The notes beneath the pieces are model-generated. The model had not been told where the DNA came from and searched no databases. It was given only the letters and a program-made list of their open reading frames with translations. The position numbers were made by a program, and so were the translations under genes. Positions 26,269 through 34,206 of a stretch of DNA of 64,000 nucleotides are shown in pieces. Within the stretch, counting starts at the first letter, position 1. Each line of letters begins with the position of its first letter. Source of the stretch: Paraburkholderia tropica (lineage in GTDB: Bacteria > Pseudomonadota > Gammaproteobacteria > Burkholderiales > Burkholderiaceae). Location of the stretch: positions 124,001 to 188,000 of the forward strand of contig NZ_FNZM01000017.1 in assembly GCF_900109265.1 (NCBI RefSeq), in the 5' to 3' direction.

Positions 26269-27285
26269 ATGCAGCCACGCGCGCGCCGCCTCCCGGGCAT
26301 GAACGTTCGCGACACGCTCGCCGCTGCGCGCGCGTGGTGCGCCGTGACGGGCGGCGCGGCCGCGTTGGCGGCGGGCGTGATGGCGACGGCGATGCGCGCG
26401 GGCACGCAAACCGGCGCGCTCGCCGCCAGCGGGCTTGCGCTTGCGGCGATGGCGTGCTTGCCCGCTATGCTGGCGCGGCGATTCGCAACGCGGCCCATTA
26501 CGTCCATTACGTCCATTACGCCCATCGCCACCGCGCTCGCGACAACGATGCTCGCGATAAGCGCGGCTTCGGCGCAGGCGAATTCCATATCGATCGGTCA
26601 AGCGGCGATATTGATTTTGTTTGGCGTTTCACTGCTTACTCCGATGGTGAATTTCTCGCAATTTAAAAATTTACCAAGGATTCCCAATCATAAAATTAGA
26701 CGCAGCGAGGTGAATAGCGCGTTGCGCAGCAACGCAGCCATGCTGGCCGCCGCGTTGCTTGCCGGTTTGTCGAGCGGCGTGCTCGCCCGCTTTCAATTCT
26801 TTTCGATCTGCGGCTCCGGACCGTTCTCGCTTTCGCACGCCGCTATTTCGCTCTGCCTCGTCGCGACGCTCGGTTTGATCGCGGATCGCGCCGATCATCG
26901 GCACACGCTGCTCGCACTCTTTGTCGTGCGCGGCGCGTTACTCGCCGCGCTCACGCTCGCGGCGTTTTCCGCCTGGACCGTTTTCGCCGCGCCCGCCTTC
27001 GCGCTGCTCGATGCGCTCACGCTGCCCGCGCTCATCCGCGCGTCACGCATGCAGCGCGCCGCGCACGCGGGTTGTCCGGGCGTGGTTCATCACGGCGGCA
27101 TGCTCGCGGGCGCAGCGCTCGCCACGACGTCCTGGGGCTTCGGCCAGGGCTTCTACGCGCTTTACTTGCTCGGCGGCGCGCTCAATCTCGCCTGTGCGTA
27201 TGCACTCGCCCATCGCCGCGTCGCCGGGACGCAATACGTCGCGTCGTCCGCGCTCGCCACGCGCGGCGCAATCGAACTTCGCTGA
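26269..27285 (+). CDS. Polytopic membrane protein of unknown family
   Basis: 338 residues, starting 7 bp after the amine oxidase stop, with AGCGGA upstream. I count about 8-9 hydrophobic segments, for example GGAAALAAGVMATAM, ALAASGLALAAMACLPAML, AAILILFGVSLLTPMV, AAMLAAALLAGLSSGVLA, GALLAALTLAAFSAWTVFAA and GFYALYLLGGALNLACAYAL. The second half recalls an MFS half-transporter but no signature motif is seen. A 9-bp DNA repeat encodes ITSITSITP near residue 80, and residues ~105-145 (NFSQFKNLPRIPNHKIRRSE) are encoded by markedly AT-rich DNA, unlike the rest. It could be an amine-cluster transporter, a decayed MFS gene, or an orphan. Coding status is likely given operon spacing. Confidence 0.6.
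   Translation: MQPRARRLPGMNVRDTLAAARAWCAVTGGAAALAAGVMATAMRAGTQTGALAASGLALAAMACLPAMLARRFATRPITSITSITPIATALATTMLAISAASAQANSISIGQAAILILFGVSLLTPMVNFSQFKNLPRIPNHKIRRSEVNSALRSNAAMLAAALLAGLSSGVLARFQFFSICGSGPFSLSHAAISLCLVATLGLIADRADHRHTLLALFVVRGALLAALTLAAFSAWTVFAAPAFALLDALTLPALIRASRMQRAAHAGCPGVVHHGGMLAGAALATTSWGFGQGFYALYLLGGALNLACAYALAHRRVAGTQYVASSALATRGAIELR
26496..26522 (+). repeat. 9-bp in-frame tandem repeat in the membrane protein gene
   Basis: Three units of CATTACGTC (last unit CATTACGCC), keeping the reading frame and encoding ITSITSITP. Copy-number change would add or remove three residues. Confidence 0.85.
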
Positions 27286-27311
27286 ACCCATCATCGAATC
27301 AAGGAGACAAG

Positions 27312-28788
27312 ATGGACCGCCAGGATTTCACACACACGATCCGCACGCAGATGTTCGTCGACGGACGCTTTGTCGAGAGCGGCAACGGCCGCCATTTCGC
27401 CGTGTTCAATCCGGCCACCGGCCATGAAATCGCGCAGGTTCCCGACGCCGGCGACGCCGACATCGACGCAGCCGTGAGCGCCGCGCGCCGCGCCTTCGAA
27501 GCCGATACGTGGCGACGCCTGCCGCCCGCCGCACGCGAGCGTCTGTTGCTCAAGCTCGCCGATCTCATCGAGCAGAACGGCGACGAACTCGCCGCGCTCG
27601 AAACGCTCAATCAAGGCAAATTGCTGGGCTTTTCGAAAATGCTGGAAGTGGGCGGCAGCGTGCAATGGCTGCGTTACATGGCGGGCTGGGCGACCAAGAT
27701 CGAAGGCAGCACGGTCGATCTCTCGCTCGCGTTTCCGCCGGGCGTGCGCTACAACGCCTCCACGCGTCGCGTGCCCGCGGGCGTGGTCGCCGCCATCGTG
27801 CCGTGGAATTTTCCGCTGCTGATGGCCGTGTGGAAGATCGCGCCCGCGCTCGCGTGCGGCTGCACCGTCGTGCTCAAACCCGCGGAGGAAACGCCGCTCA
27901 CCGCGATCCGTCTCGCCGAACTCGCGCACGAAGCGGGCTTTCCGCCGGGCGTGTTCAACGTCGTCACCGGCCAGGGCGAGACGGCGGGCGCAGCACTCGT
28001 GCGCCATCCGCACGTCGACAAGGTCACGTTCACCGGCTCGACCGAAGTGGGCCGCATCATCGGCAAGCAATGCGCGAGCGATCTGAAGCGCGTTTCGCTC
28101 GAACTCGGCGGCAAGAGCCCCGTGATCGTGCTCGACGACTGCGATACGCAGCGCGCGATCGAAGGCGCGGCGGGCGCGATCTTCTTCAATCACGGCCAGG
28201 TCTGCACGGCGGGCTCGCGGCTCTACGTGCCGCGCGCGCTTCGACGAGATCGTCGGCGGCATTGCGGACGTCGCGCGCAACACGGTGCTCGGCTCCGGCT
28301 TCGAGGCGGCCACGCAGATGGGGCCGATGGTTTCGGCGCGTCATCGCGACAAGGTGGCGGCCATGATCGCGCAGGGCCGCGCGGAAGGCGGCGAGATTCT
28401 CGCAGGCGGCGGCGACGCTCAGCGCGCGGGCTTTTTCGTCGAACCGACCGTGATCGCGAACGCCGGCAATCGTGCGCTGACCGTCGTGCGCGAAGAGGTC
28501 TTCGGCCCGGTGCTCGTGGCGATGCCCTACGACGACGTGGAAGAAGCGATCGACGCCGCCAACGCCTCGGAATACGGGTTGGGCGCGAGCGTGTGGACCA
28601 ATCAGCTCGATCGCGCGATGCGCGTGGTCGATGCCGTGCAGGCGGGCACCTTTTGGGTGAATACGCACAACATGGTCGATCCCGCGCTGCCGTTCGGCGG
28701 GTTCAAGTCGTCGGGGATCGGACGCGAACATGGCCGCGCGATCATCGATGCGTACACCGAGACGAAATCGGTCTGCATCGCGTATTGA
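27312..28788 (+). pseudogene. Phenylacetaldehyde dehydrogenase-like aldehyde dehydrogenase, frameshifted
   Basis: NAD-dependent aldehyde dehydrogenase family, expected to oxidise the aldehyde made by the amine oxidase to the acid. From ATG 27312 (GGAG ribosome-binding site) the frame carries VAAIVPWNFPLLMAVWKIAP, FTGSTEVGRIIG, LELGGKSPVIV and the catalytic Cys298 in NHGQVCTAGSRLY. At 28231-28239, a GC run after CTCTACGTGC, the frame is lost. Homologous sequence resumes in another frame at FDEIVGGIADVARNTVLGSG and continues through EEVFGPVLVAMPY and PFGGFKSSGIGREHGRA to TGA 28786-28788. One missing GC dinucleotide explains it exactly, restoring YVPRARFDEIV. It is either a real recent loss of function or a sequencing error in a GC run; the rest of the gene looks intact. 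Confidence 0.85.
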
Positions 28789-28969
28789 GCGTCTTCGCAG
28801 GCGCACGTGACGATATGAAATACGTTCGCTAACCTGCGTCCGCCCTCGATCGATTGTTAATCGAAATGGAATGATGAAACCCGCCGCCGCGCAATGACCG
28901 GCGGCGCGAATTCCCGCATGATCGACTCCATTCCCGCTGCGGCGGACATCCATCGAAAGGAGATCGAGC

Positions 28970-29731
28970 ATGAGCAACGCAACCACGACCTCAAACAGCG
29001 GCACGCGCGGCGTGGCGATCGTGACCGGCGCGTCGCGCGGCATCGGCGCCGCCGTGGCCGAGCGGCTGGCGCGCGACGGCCACGCGGTCGTCGTCAACTA
29101 TGCGTCGAGCGCGCGCGAGGCCGAAGCGCTGGTCGCCACCATCACGGCGGCGGGCGGTCGCGCCATCGCCGTGAAAGCCAATATCGCGAAGGCCGACGAA
29201 GTGCGCGCGCTGTTCGACACGACCATCGCGCAACTCGGCCAACCCACGGTGCTCGTCAACAATGCGGGCGTGATGAAGGTGGTCACGCTCGCCGATTCGA
29301 CCGACGCGCTCTACGACGAGATGTTCGACATCAACGTGCGCGGCACGCTGAACACGATGCGCGAAGCCGCCACGAAACTCGCGAACGGCGGGCGCATCAT
29401 CAACTTTTCGACGACGGCGCTCGCGCTGAATCTGCCGGGATACGGCATTTACAACGCCACCAAGAATGCGGTCGAAGCGCTCACGCGCGTGTTCGCGAAG
29501 GAATTGCGCGGGCGCGGCATCACGGTCAACGCCGTCGCGCCGGGACCGGTTGCCACCGCCCTCTTCCTTGAAGGCAAGACCGAGGAGCAGATCCGCCATT
29601 TCGCGAGCCTGCCGCCGCTCGAACGCCTCGGCCAGCCGGAGGACATCGCCTCGGTCGTGTCGTTCCTCGCCGGGCCGGACAGCGGTTGGGTCGACGGCCA
29701 GACGCTGCGCGCCAACGGCGGACTCGCGTGA
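28970..29731 (+). CDS. SDR-family oxidoreductase (FabG-like)
   Basis: 253-residue classical short-chain dehydrogenase: NADP-type Rossmann motif VTGASRGIGAAVAERLA, VLVNNAGVMKV (NNAG), catalytic Ser in IINFSTTALAL, YGIYNATKNAVEALTRV (YxxxK, with catalytic Tyr and Lys) and the C-terminal WVDGQTLRANGGLA. ATG 28970 has a strong AAAGGAGA ribosome-binding site. It stands 181 bp after the aldehyde dehydrogenase in the same direction, so may be part of the amine cluster or independent. Substrate unknown. Confidence 0.92.
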   Translation: MSNATTTSNSGTRGVAIVTGASRGIGAAVAERLARDGHAVVVNYASSAREAEALVATITAAGGRAIAVKANIAKADEVRALFDTTIAQLGQPTVLVNNAGVMKVVTLADSTDALYDEMFDINVRGTLNTMREAATKLANGGRIINFSTTALALNLPGYGIYNATKNAVEALTRVFAKELRGRGITVNAVAPGPVATALFLEGKTEEQIRHFASLPPLERLGQPEDIASVVSFLAGPDSGWVDGQTLRANGGLA

Positions 29732-29901
29732 TGGTGTAAGCGCAGCATCGCATCAAGTCGCACATCGCGCCGCGCAGCGCCTGCTGCCCTGCGGCGCGAT
29801 GCTACACTTTCGGGGTCCAGGCCGGAGCGCGCCGGCAGCCGGCACAGACCGTTCGCCGCCAGCCGTGTGCGCCTTTCATTGCGCTCACCACGACCCCTGA
29901 C

Positions 29902-30282
29902 ATGTATCTGTCCATACTCGCCGTCGGTATTGGCGGCGCGCTCGGTTCGCTGCTGCGCTGGGTGCTCGGCCTGCGGCTGAACGCGCTGTTTCCTTCGTTG
30001 CCGCTCGGCACGCTGGCGTCCAATGTGATCGCCGGTTACGTCATTGGCGTGGCGGTCGCCGCGTTCATGCGTTTGCCCGAGGTCTCGCCGCAATGGCGTC
30101 TGTTCGTCATCACCGGCTGCATGGGCGGCCTCTCGACCTTTTCGACCTTCTCCGCCGAAGTGGTTTCGCATCTGCAAAACGGCCGCTTTGGCTGGGCGGC
30201 GGGCGAGATCGTCATTCACGTCTGCGCTTCCGTGCTGATGACGATACTCGGCATCGCAACGGTCGCGGCCGTCATGCGCTAA
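29902..30282 (+). CDS. crcB: CrcB/FluC fluoride ion channel
   Basis: 126 residues, four membrane helices. Family signatures GGALGSLLRWVLGLRL, GTLASNVIAGYVIG (central Asn) and TGCMGGLSTFSTFSAEV, which holds the Phe-box/Na+-site region, identify the dual-topology fluoride exporter. It lies in the inner membrane and protects against fluoride. No fluoride riboswitch was recognised in the 170 bp upstream; a TACACT hexamer at about 29809 is a possible -10. Confidence 0.95.
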   Translation: MYLSILAVGIGGALGSLLRWVLGLRLNALFPSLPLGTLASNVIAGYVIGVAVAAFMRLPEVSPQWRLFVITGCMGGLSTFSTFSAEVVSHLQNGRFGWAAGEIVIHVCASVLMTILGIATVAAVMR

Positions 30283-30295
30283 ACGCGCGAGCAAT

Positions 30296-30336
30296 AAAAA
30301 ACCGCGTCGCGCATTCCATGAACGCGCACGCGGTTA
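30296..30336 (+). terminator. Putative intrinsic terminator after crcB
   Basis: ACCGCGTCGCGC and GCGCACGCGGT form a hairpin with one bulge, flanked by an A-run upstream and a weak AT-rich tail. A stronger bidirectional hairpin follows it. Confidence 0.5.
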
Positions 30337-30358
30337 TGACTTATCAGGCGACGGCATT

Positions 30359-30387
30359 AAAAAAGGCCTTGTTTCAAGGCCTTTTTT
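30359..30387. terminator. Bidirectional intrinsic terminator between crcB and cfa
   Basis: Perfect hairpin AAAAAAGGCCTTG-TTT-CAAGGCCTTTTTT, ending both convergent transcripts. Confidence 0.92.
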
Positions 30388-30394
30388 CATTCGA

Positions 30395-31573
30395 TTATTC
30401 CGCCGACGGCATTTCAGGCCGCACGTAACCGCCCACCCGACCATTTTTCGACAGCACGAATTGCCAGAGCTGAATATCGCGCGCACGGAACGCACCCGCG
30501 CACGACAGCAGGTAGTAACGCCACATGCGATAGAAACGCTGGCCCATTTCGGCTTCGAAACGCGGCCACGCGGCTTCGAAATTCGCGTGCCATGCCATTA
30601 GCGTGCGGTCGTAATCGGCGCCGAAATTATGCAGATCTTCGGTGACGAACAAACCGCCCGATGCATCGGCGACCTGGCCGATGGTCGGCAATTCGCCGTT
30701 CGGGAAAATGTATTTGTCGATCCACGGATCGGGCGTGGTGTCGCGCCGGTTCTTGCCGATCGTGTGCAGCAGGAAGAGGCCTTCGCTGTCGAGACAACGA
30801 TGCGCGACTTCCATATACGTGCGGTAGTTTTTCGGCCCGACGTGCTCGAACATGCCCACGCTGGCGATGCGATCGAACTTCTCGTCGAGCAGACGATAGT
30901 CCTGCAGGCGAAACTCGACCGGCAGCCCTTCGCAGCGCGCGGCGCCCAGCGCGGCCTGCTCCTTCGAAATGGTCACGCCCACGCATGCAACGCCGTAGTG
31001 CTCGGCGGCGAACTTCATGAGACTGCCCCAGCCGCAGCCGATGTCGAGCAGACGCATGCCCGGCTGCAAGCCAAGCTTGCGGCAAATCATGTCGAGCTTC
31101 GCTTCCTGCGCTTCTTCGAGCGTTTTCGCGCCGCCCGACCAGTAACCGCAGGTGTAGGTCATGCGCTTGTCGAGCATGGCCTCGTAAAACGCATTGCCGA
31201 TATCGTAGTGCTGCTGACCGACCTTCCATACGCGACGCACGGTCTGGCGGTTCATGAGGCGCGCCCGGAGCGCGTGGAAGACGAGGCGCGCGGGATCGAT
31301 CTGATCATCCAGATGCGCCCGCAACACATGTGCGAAGAACTCGTCGAGTTGTTCGCAATCCCACTGGCCATCCATATAGGCTTCGCCGAGGCCCAGATTG
31401 CCGAGCGCCAGCACCCGCTCGGGCACCTGGTTGTCGTGGATGCGCATGTCCCAGGGGCGCGTGCCGTTCATCTTGACGTCGGCGCGCGCGAGGAGTTGGG
31501 ATGCAAATCGCCAGGCCCCCGAACCGGTGGCCTCGCGGGCGGGTTGGGCTGCTTCGAGATCGGTCGTTGCCAT
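30395..31573 (-). CDS. cfa: Cyclopropane-fatty-acyl-phospholipid synthase
   Basis: 392-residue SAM-dependent enzyme that methylenates the double bond of unsaturated phospholipid acyl chains in the inner membrane. Visible: QHYDIGNAFYEAMLDKRMTY, the SAM loop LLDIGCGWGSLMKFAA, VGVTISKEQAALG, IASVGMFEHVGPKNYRTY and PNGELPTIGQV. ATG 31571-31573. Its stop lies beside a shared terminator with crcB. The gene is typically induced in stationary phase or acid stress, but I see no promoter element strong enough to call. Confidence 0.95.
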   Translation of the reverse strand: MATTDLEAAQPAREATGSGAWRFASQLLARADVKMNGTRPWDMRIHDNQVPERVLALGNLGLGEAYMDGQWDCEQLDEFFAHVLRAHLDDQIDPARLVFHALRARLMNRQTVRRVWKVGQQHYDIGNAFYEAMLDKRMTYTCGYWSGGAKTLEEAQEAKLDMICRKLGLQPGMRLLDIGCGWGSLMKFAAEHYGVACVGVTISKEQAALGAARCEGLPVEFRLQDYRLLDEKFDRIASVGMFEHVGPKNYRTYMEVAHRCLDSEGLFLLHTIGKNRRDTTPDPWIDKYIFPNGELPTIGQVADASGGLFVTEDLHNFGADYDRTLMAWHANFEAAWPRFEAEMGQRFYRMWRYYLLSCAGAFRARDIQLWQFVLSKNGRVGGYVRPEMPSAE

Positions 31574-31828
31574 ACGTGCTCCGTCAAGACCGGCACTGGC
31601 GCCCTGCGCCTCGCTCCGGCCACATGCAAGAGGTTGCTATCAAGACTTCGTCGTCGCGCTCGCTGCGAGAACCCCTATGATGCACCCGCTTCAAAAAAAG
31701 TGCAGGGACACCGACACACCGCTTTCGTCACCCGGCCAGGCGATAATCGACCGCTGCGGCTGCGACAGCCGCCTGAAAGCCTCCAGCAATCACGCAGGAA
31801 AACCCAGGCAATAACCCGAGGACAACCC

Positions 31829-32245
31829 ATGGCATACGACACCAACAACATCTTCGCGAAGCTGCTGCGCGGCGAAATTCCTTCCATCAAGCTGGCCGAA
31901 AACGACGCCGCCGTCGCGATCATGGACGTGATGCCGCAGTCGGAAGGCCACGTGCTGGTGTTGCCGAAGGAAGGCGCGGAAGAGATTTACGAACTGTCGC
32001 CCGAAGCGCTGAGCGCGGCGATGGCGATGGTGCACACGCTGGCCGCGGCGCTGCGCAAGGCACTCACGCCCGACGGCCTGATGATCGCGCAGTTCAACGG
32101 CGCGGCTGCCGGCCAGACCGTGCCGCATGTGCATTTCCATCTGATTCCGCGCCGCAACGGCGAGGAACTGCGCATGCACGCGCGCGACATGGCCGACAAG
32201 GCAGAACTGGAAGCCGTCGCCGCGCGCATTCGCGCGGCGCTGTGA
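31829..32245 (+). CDS. HIT-family protein
   Basis: 138 residues, histidine-triad nucleotide hydrolase/transferase. Starts MAYDTNNIFAKLLRGEIPS and carries the HIT motif HVHFHLIPR plus MPQSEGHVLVLPKEG. ATG 31829 with CCGAGGAC upstream; longer frames through the antisense of cfa are not coding. A TATGAT hexamer at 31676-31681 could be its -10. Closest in style to Hit-like proteins of betaproteobacteria; substrate probably an AMP-linked compound. Confidence 0.92.
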   Translation: MAYDTNNIFAKLLRGEIPSIKLAENDAAVAIMDVMPQSEGHVLVLPKEGAEEIYELSPEALSAAMAMVHTLAAALRKALTPDGLMIAQFNGAAAGQTVPHVHFHLIPRRNGEELRMHARDMADKAELEAVAARIRAAL

Positions 32246-32315
32246 AGCAATGCGTCACGATGTGACGCAACCAGCTTTCAAATAGCTTAAAACGCGGTTC
32301 GCGGCGGCGAGATCG

Positions 32316-32987
32316 TCAGATGCCGTCGAATTGCGCAAACGCTTCGAGTGGCACGCGCGCCGAACGCCACTGATTGATCGGCGCCGCGACATCCTCATAG
32401 CCGATCGCCATGCCGCTGAACAGCATGCGCTCGTCCGGCAGCACCAGAAATTCGCCGACCGTCTGTGCATAGCGCGCCCAGCATTCTTGCGGGCAGCTAT
32501 GCAAGCCGGCTTCGCGCAACAGCAGCATGACCGTTTGCAGGAACATGCCGAGATCGGACCATTGCGGCGGTCCCATCTGCCGGTCGACGCTGCAAAAGAG
32601 CGCGAGCGGCGCGTCGAAGAACGCGAAATTGCGCGCGAACTGGCGCAGCCTGCCCGGCCGGTCGTCGCGCGCAATGCCGATGCTGCGATACAGATCCTCG
32701 CCGACCTGATAGCGCCGGTCGCGATACGGCGGCGTGAGTTCGCGCGGATACACATCGTATTCGCCGCGCTCGCCCTCGGGCGCCTCGGCGATGCGCGCGG
32801 CCATGATCGACTTGAACGCCGCGAGCCGCTCGCCGCCCACCACGTGGATGTGCCACGGTTGCAGATTGCCGCCCGACGGCGCGCGCGACGCGGTGGCGAG
32901 CACCGTGCGCATCAGTTGGGGATCGACGGGATCGGGCAAGAACTGACGCACCGACTTGCGACTGTTGACGGCTTCACTGACCTTCAC
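32316..32987 (-). CDS. Nitroreductase-family protein
   Basis: 223 residues, FMN-dependent nitroreductase fold: SRKSVRQFLPDPVDPQLM (FMN phosphate-binding Arg cluster), SRAPSGGNLQPWHIHVV, SDLGMFLQTVMLLLREAGLHSC and LFSGMAIGYED. GTG at 32985-32987 is the preferred start because GAGGAG lies 6-8 bases upstream; a TTG five codons earlier overlaps that ribosome-binding site. Standalone gene; physiological electron acceptor unknown. Confidence 0.9.
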   Translation of the reverse strand: MKVSEAVNSRKSVRQFLPDPVDPQLMRTVLATASRAPSGGNLQPWHIHVVGGERLAAFKSIMAARIAEAPEGERGEYDVYPRELTPPYRDRRYQVGEDLYRSIGIARDDRPGRLRQFARNFAFFDAPLALFCSVDRQMGPPQWSDLGMFLQTVMLLLREAGLHSCPQECWARYAQTVGEFLVLPDERMLFSGMAIGYEDVAAPINQWRSARVPLEAFAQFDGI

Positions 32988-33077
32988 GCGCGGACTCCTC
33001 AAAGAATCGACGATGCATTATCGACGAAGCGCTGGGTGTCTGCAGAGCGCCTCTTCCGCGCGTGTGTGGGCTCAGCT

Positions 33078-33161
33078 TTAGAACTTGTGACGGATGCCGA
33101 CGACGGCGAGCGTCAGCGACGTGTAGTTGCAGCCGACGCCCGCGCGCACGATCTGAATCAT
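33078..33161 (-). pseudogene. Porin gene 3' remnant
   Basis: On the minus strand the last ~14 codons before TAA (33078-33080) read SLTLAVVGIRHKF, the terminal beta-strand and C-terminal Phe typical of Burkholderia porins. The frame runs back only to an ATG at 33159-33161 (27 codons) and no signal peptide or porin body lies upstream. It looks like the tail of a deleted porin gene. Confidence 0.6.
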
Positions 33162-33399
33162 GATGCGGGCTCCGCCGTTTTGGTGCTTCGTTTTGCGGTG
33201 GCTGGCTGAGGTGGAGCGTGCAATCGGAGCAAAAAAGCGATACGGAATGAAGGCAGGGCGCGGAGCGATGCAATTCTTCGTTGCTTTGTAGTGGGCGGCG
33301 GCCGGAAGGCGGCGATTGTTTATGGGGTTTGGCGAGGGTTTGGCAAAGGCCAAATTTCGACGCTCCAGCAACGCCCTCCCCCCGGCGCCCAGACTCTGC

Positions 33400-33405
33400 T
33401 ATAAT
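33400..33405 (+). promoter_or_regulatory. tRNA-Ser -10 element
   Basis: TATAAT, 12 bp before the mature tRNA 5' end, followed by a GCGTCCCGCC discriminator-like stretch. No convincing -35 hexamer is seen 17 bp upstream. Confidence 0.75.
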
Positions 33406-33417
33406 TCGCGTCCCGCC

Positions 33418-33508
33418 GGAGAGATGGATGAGCGGTTTAAGTCGCACGCCTGGAAAGCGTGTATAGGTTAATAGCCTATCGGGGGTTCGAATCCCCCTCT
33501 CTCCGCCA
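33418..33508 (+). tRNA. tRNA-Ser (anticodon GGA)
   Basis: 91 nt with genomically encoded CCA. Acceptor GGAGAGA pairs with TCTCTCC; the D-arm is GGATGAGCGGTTTAAGTC; the anticodon loop CTGGAAA reads serine codons UCC/UCU; a long class II variable arm (TATAGGTTAATAGCCTATC) and the T-arm GGGGGTTCGAATCCCCC follow. An intrinsic terminator comes 12 bp later. Confidence 0.97.
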
Positions 33509-33519
33509 GGACAGATTCT

Positions 33520-33558
33520 CAAAACCCCGTAAGTTCAAGGACTTGCGGGGTTTTTGTT
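33520..33558 (+). terminator. Intrinsic terminator after tRNA-Ser
   Basis: CCCCGTAAGT and ACTTGCGGGG pair (one G-U) around TCAAGG and are followed by TTTTTGTTTTT. Confidence 0.88.
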
Positions 33559-33575
33559 TTTCGGGGCCTTGAATC

Positions 33576-33630
33576 GATCCACGGCGGATCCACGGCGGAT
33601 CCACGGCGGATCGACGGTGCATCCACGCAC
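33576..33630. repeat. 11-bp tandem repeat
   Basis: Three perfect units of GATCCACGGCG followed by two degraded units (GATCGACGGTG, CATCCACGCAC). The array lies between the tRNA terminator and the papain-like gene, i.e. in its leader. Same period, different unit, as the array at 8615-8691. Confidence 0.9.
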
Positions 33631-33656
33631 GAGAATGAAAAAGCCGGAATCCCTCG

Positions 33657-34166
33657 ATGACCCACCACACCAGCGTGCGCCTCACACCCGTCAAGCCCGG
33701 CGACGTCCTGCTACTGCGCCCACGCAGCCTGACTTGCGGCAGCGTCGCGAATCTTGCCATTCAATCCGTCGCGCGATTCGCCCGACCGCGATTCACGCAT
33801 GTCGCCGTCGTGCTGAGTGGCGGGCTCATCGCGGACGCAATGCCCAGGAAAGGGGTGACATTTCGCCAATGGGCAGACGTTCGCGACGCCTACAGTCTTG
33901 AACGCTCGATCGTCGCCCGACATCCGGCGCTCGCTGGCAATCCCGATGCGGTGGAAACCTTGCTCGCGCAAGCGACCTACGATTACAAGGTGCGCTACCG
34001 GCTGCATTCGCTCTTTGGACCGCGGCGGCTGGTCTCCGAGCGCTTCGGGTTAGTGTGCTCGCAGTTCGTCGGTCTGCTGCTGCATGAAGCGGAGGTGGCG
34101 GGCAAGCGACGCGCGCTTGAAACGCTTTGCGGCGACCTGCATCCCATGCAAGCCGGCACGACCTGA
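33657..34166 (+). CDS. Permuted papain-like (YiiX/YaeF-type) cysteine hydrolase
   Basis: 169 residues. The circularly permuted NlpC/P60 arrangement is visible: VKPGDVLLLRPR, then His in RPRFTHVAVVLSGGLIADAMP, and later Cys in GLVCSQFVGLLLHEA. This superfamily includes YiiX, YaeF and LRAT-like amidases/acyltransferases acting on lipids or peptide amides. No signal peptide. Start ATG 33657; the ribosome-binding site is weak. It is an isolated gene with no functional neighbour. Assignment rests on the His-Cys pattern and is moderate. Confidence 0.65.
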   Translation: MTHHTSVRLTPVKPGDVLLLRPRSLTCGSVANLAIQSVARFARPRFTHVAVVLSGGLIADAMPRKGVTFRQWADVRDAYSLERSIVARHPALAGNPDAVETLLAQATYDYKVRYRLHSLFGPRRLVSERFGLVCSQFVGLLLHEAEVAGKRRALETLCGDLHPMQAGTT

Positions 34167-34206
34167 AGCTGAAACGCTGCGCCACCCTTTCGGCGCGCAC
34201 TCATTA

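Larger units (their letters stand above)
33003..33417. other. Intergenic region with a porin remnant and the tRNA promoter
   Basis: 415 bp between the nitroreductase and tRNA-Ser genes. It holds a porin 3' remnant on the minus strand and the tRNA promoter; the remaining ~240 bp (33165-33395) show nothing I can name. Confidence 0.6.

Noticed and set aside
28225..28245. Programmed ribosomal frameshift in the aldehyde dehydrogenase
   Set aside because: No slippery heptamer, stimulator hairpin or internal Shine-Dalgarno is evident; a lost GC dinucleotide in a GC run explains the break more simply.
29732..29901. Fluoride riboswitch upstream of crcB
   Set aside because: The region lacks the conserved fluoride aptamer stems and the terminal pseudoknot sequence; only a possible TACACT -10 is seen.
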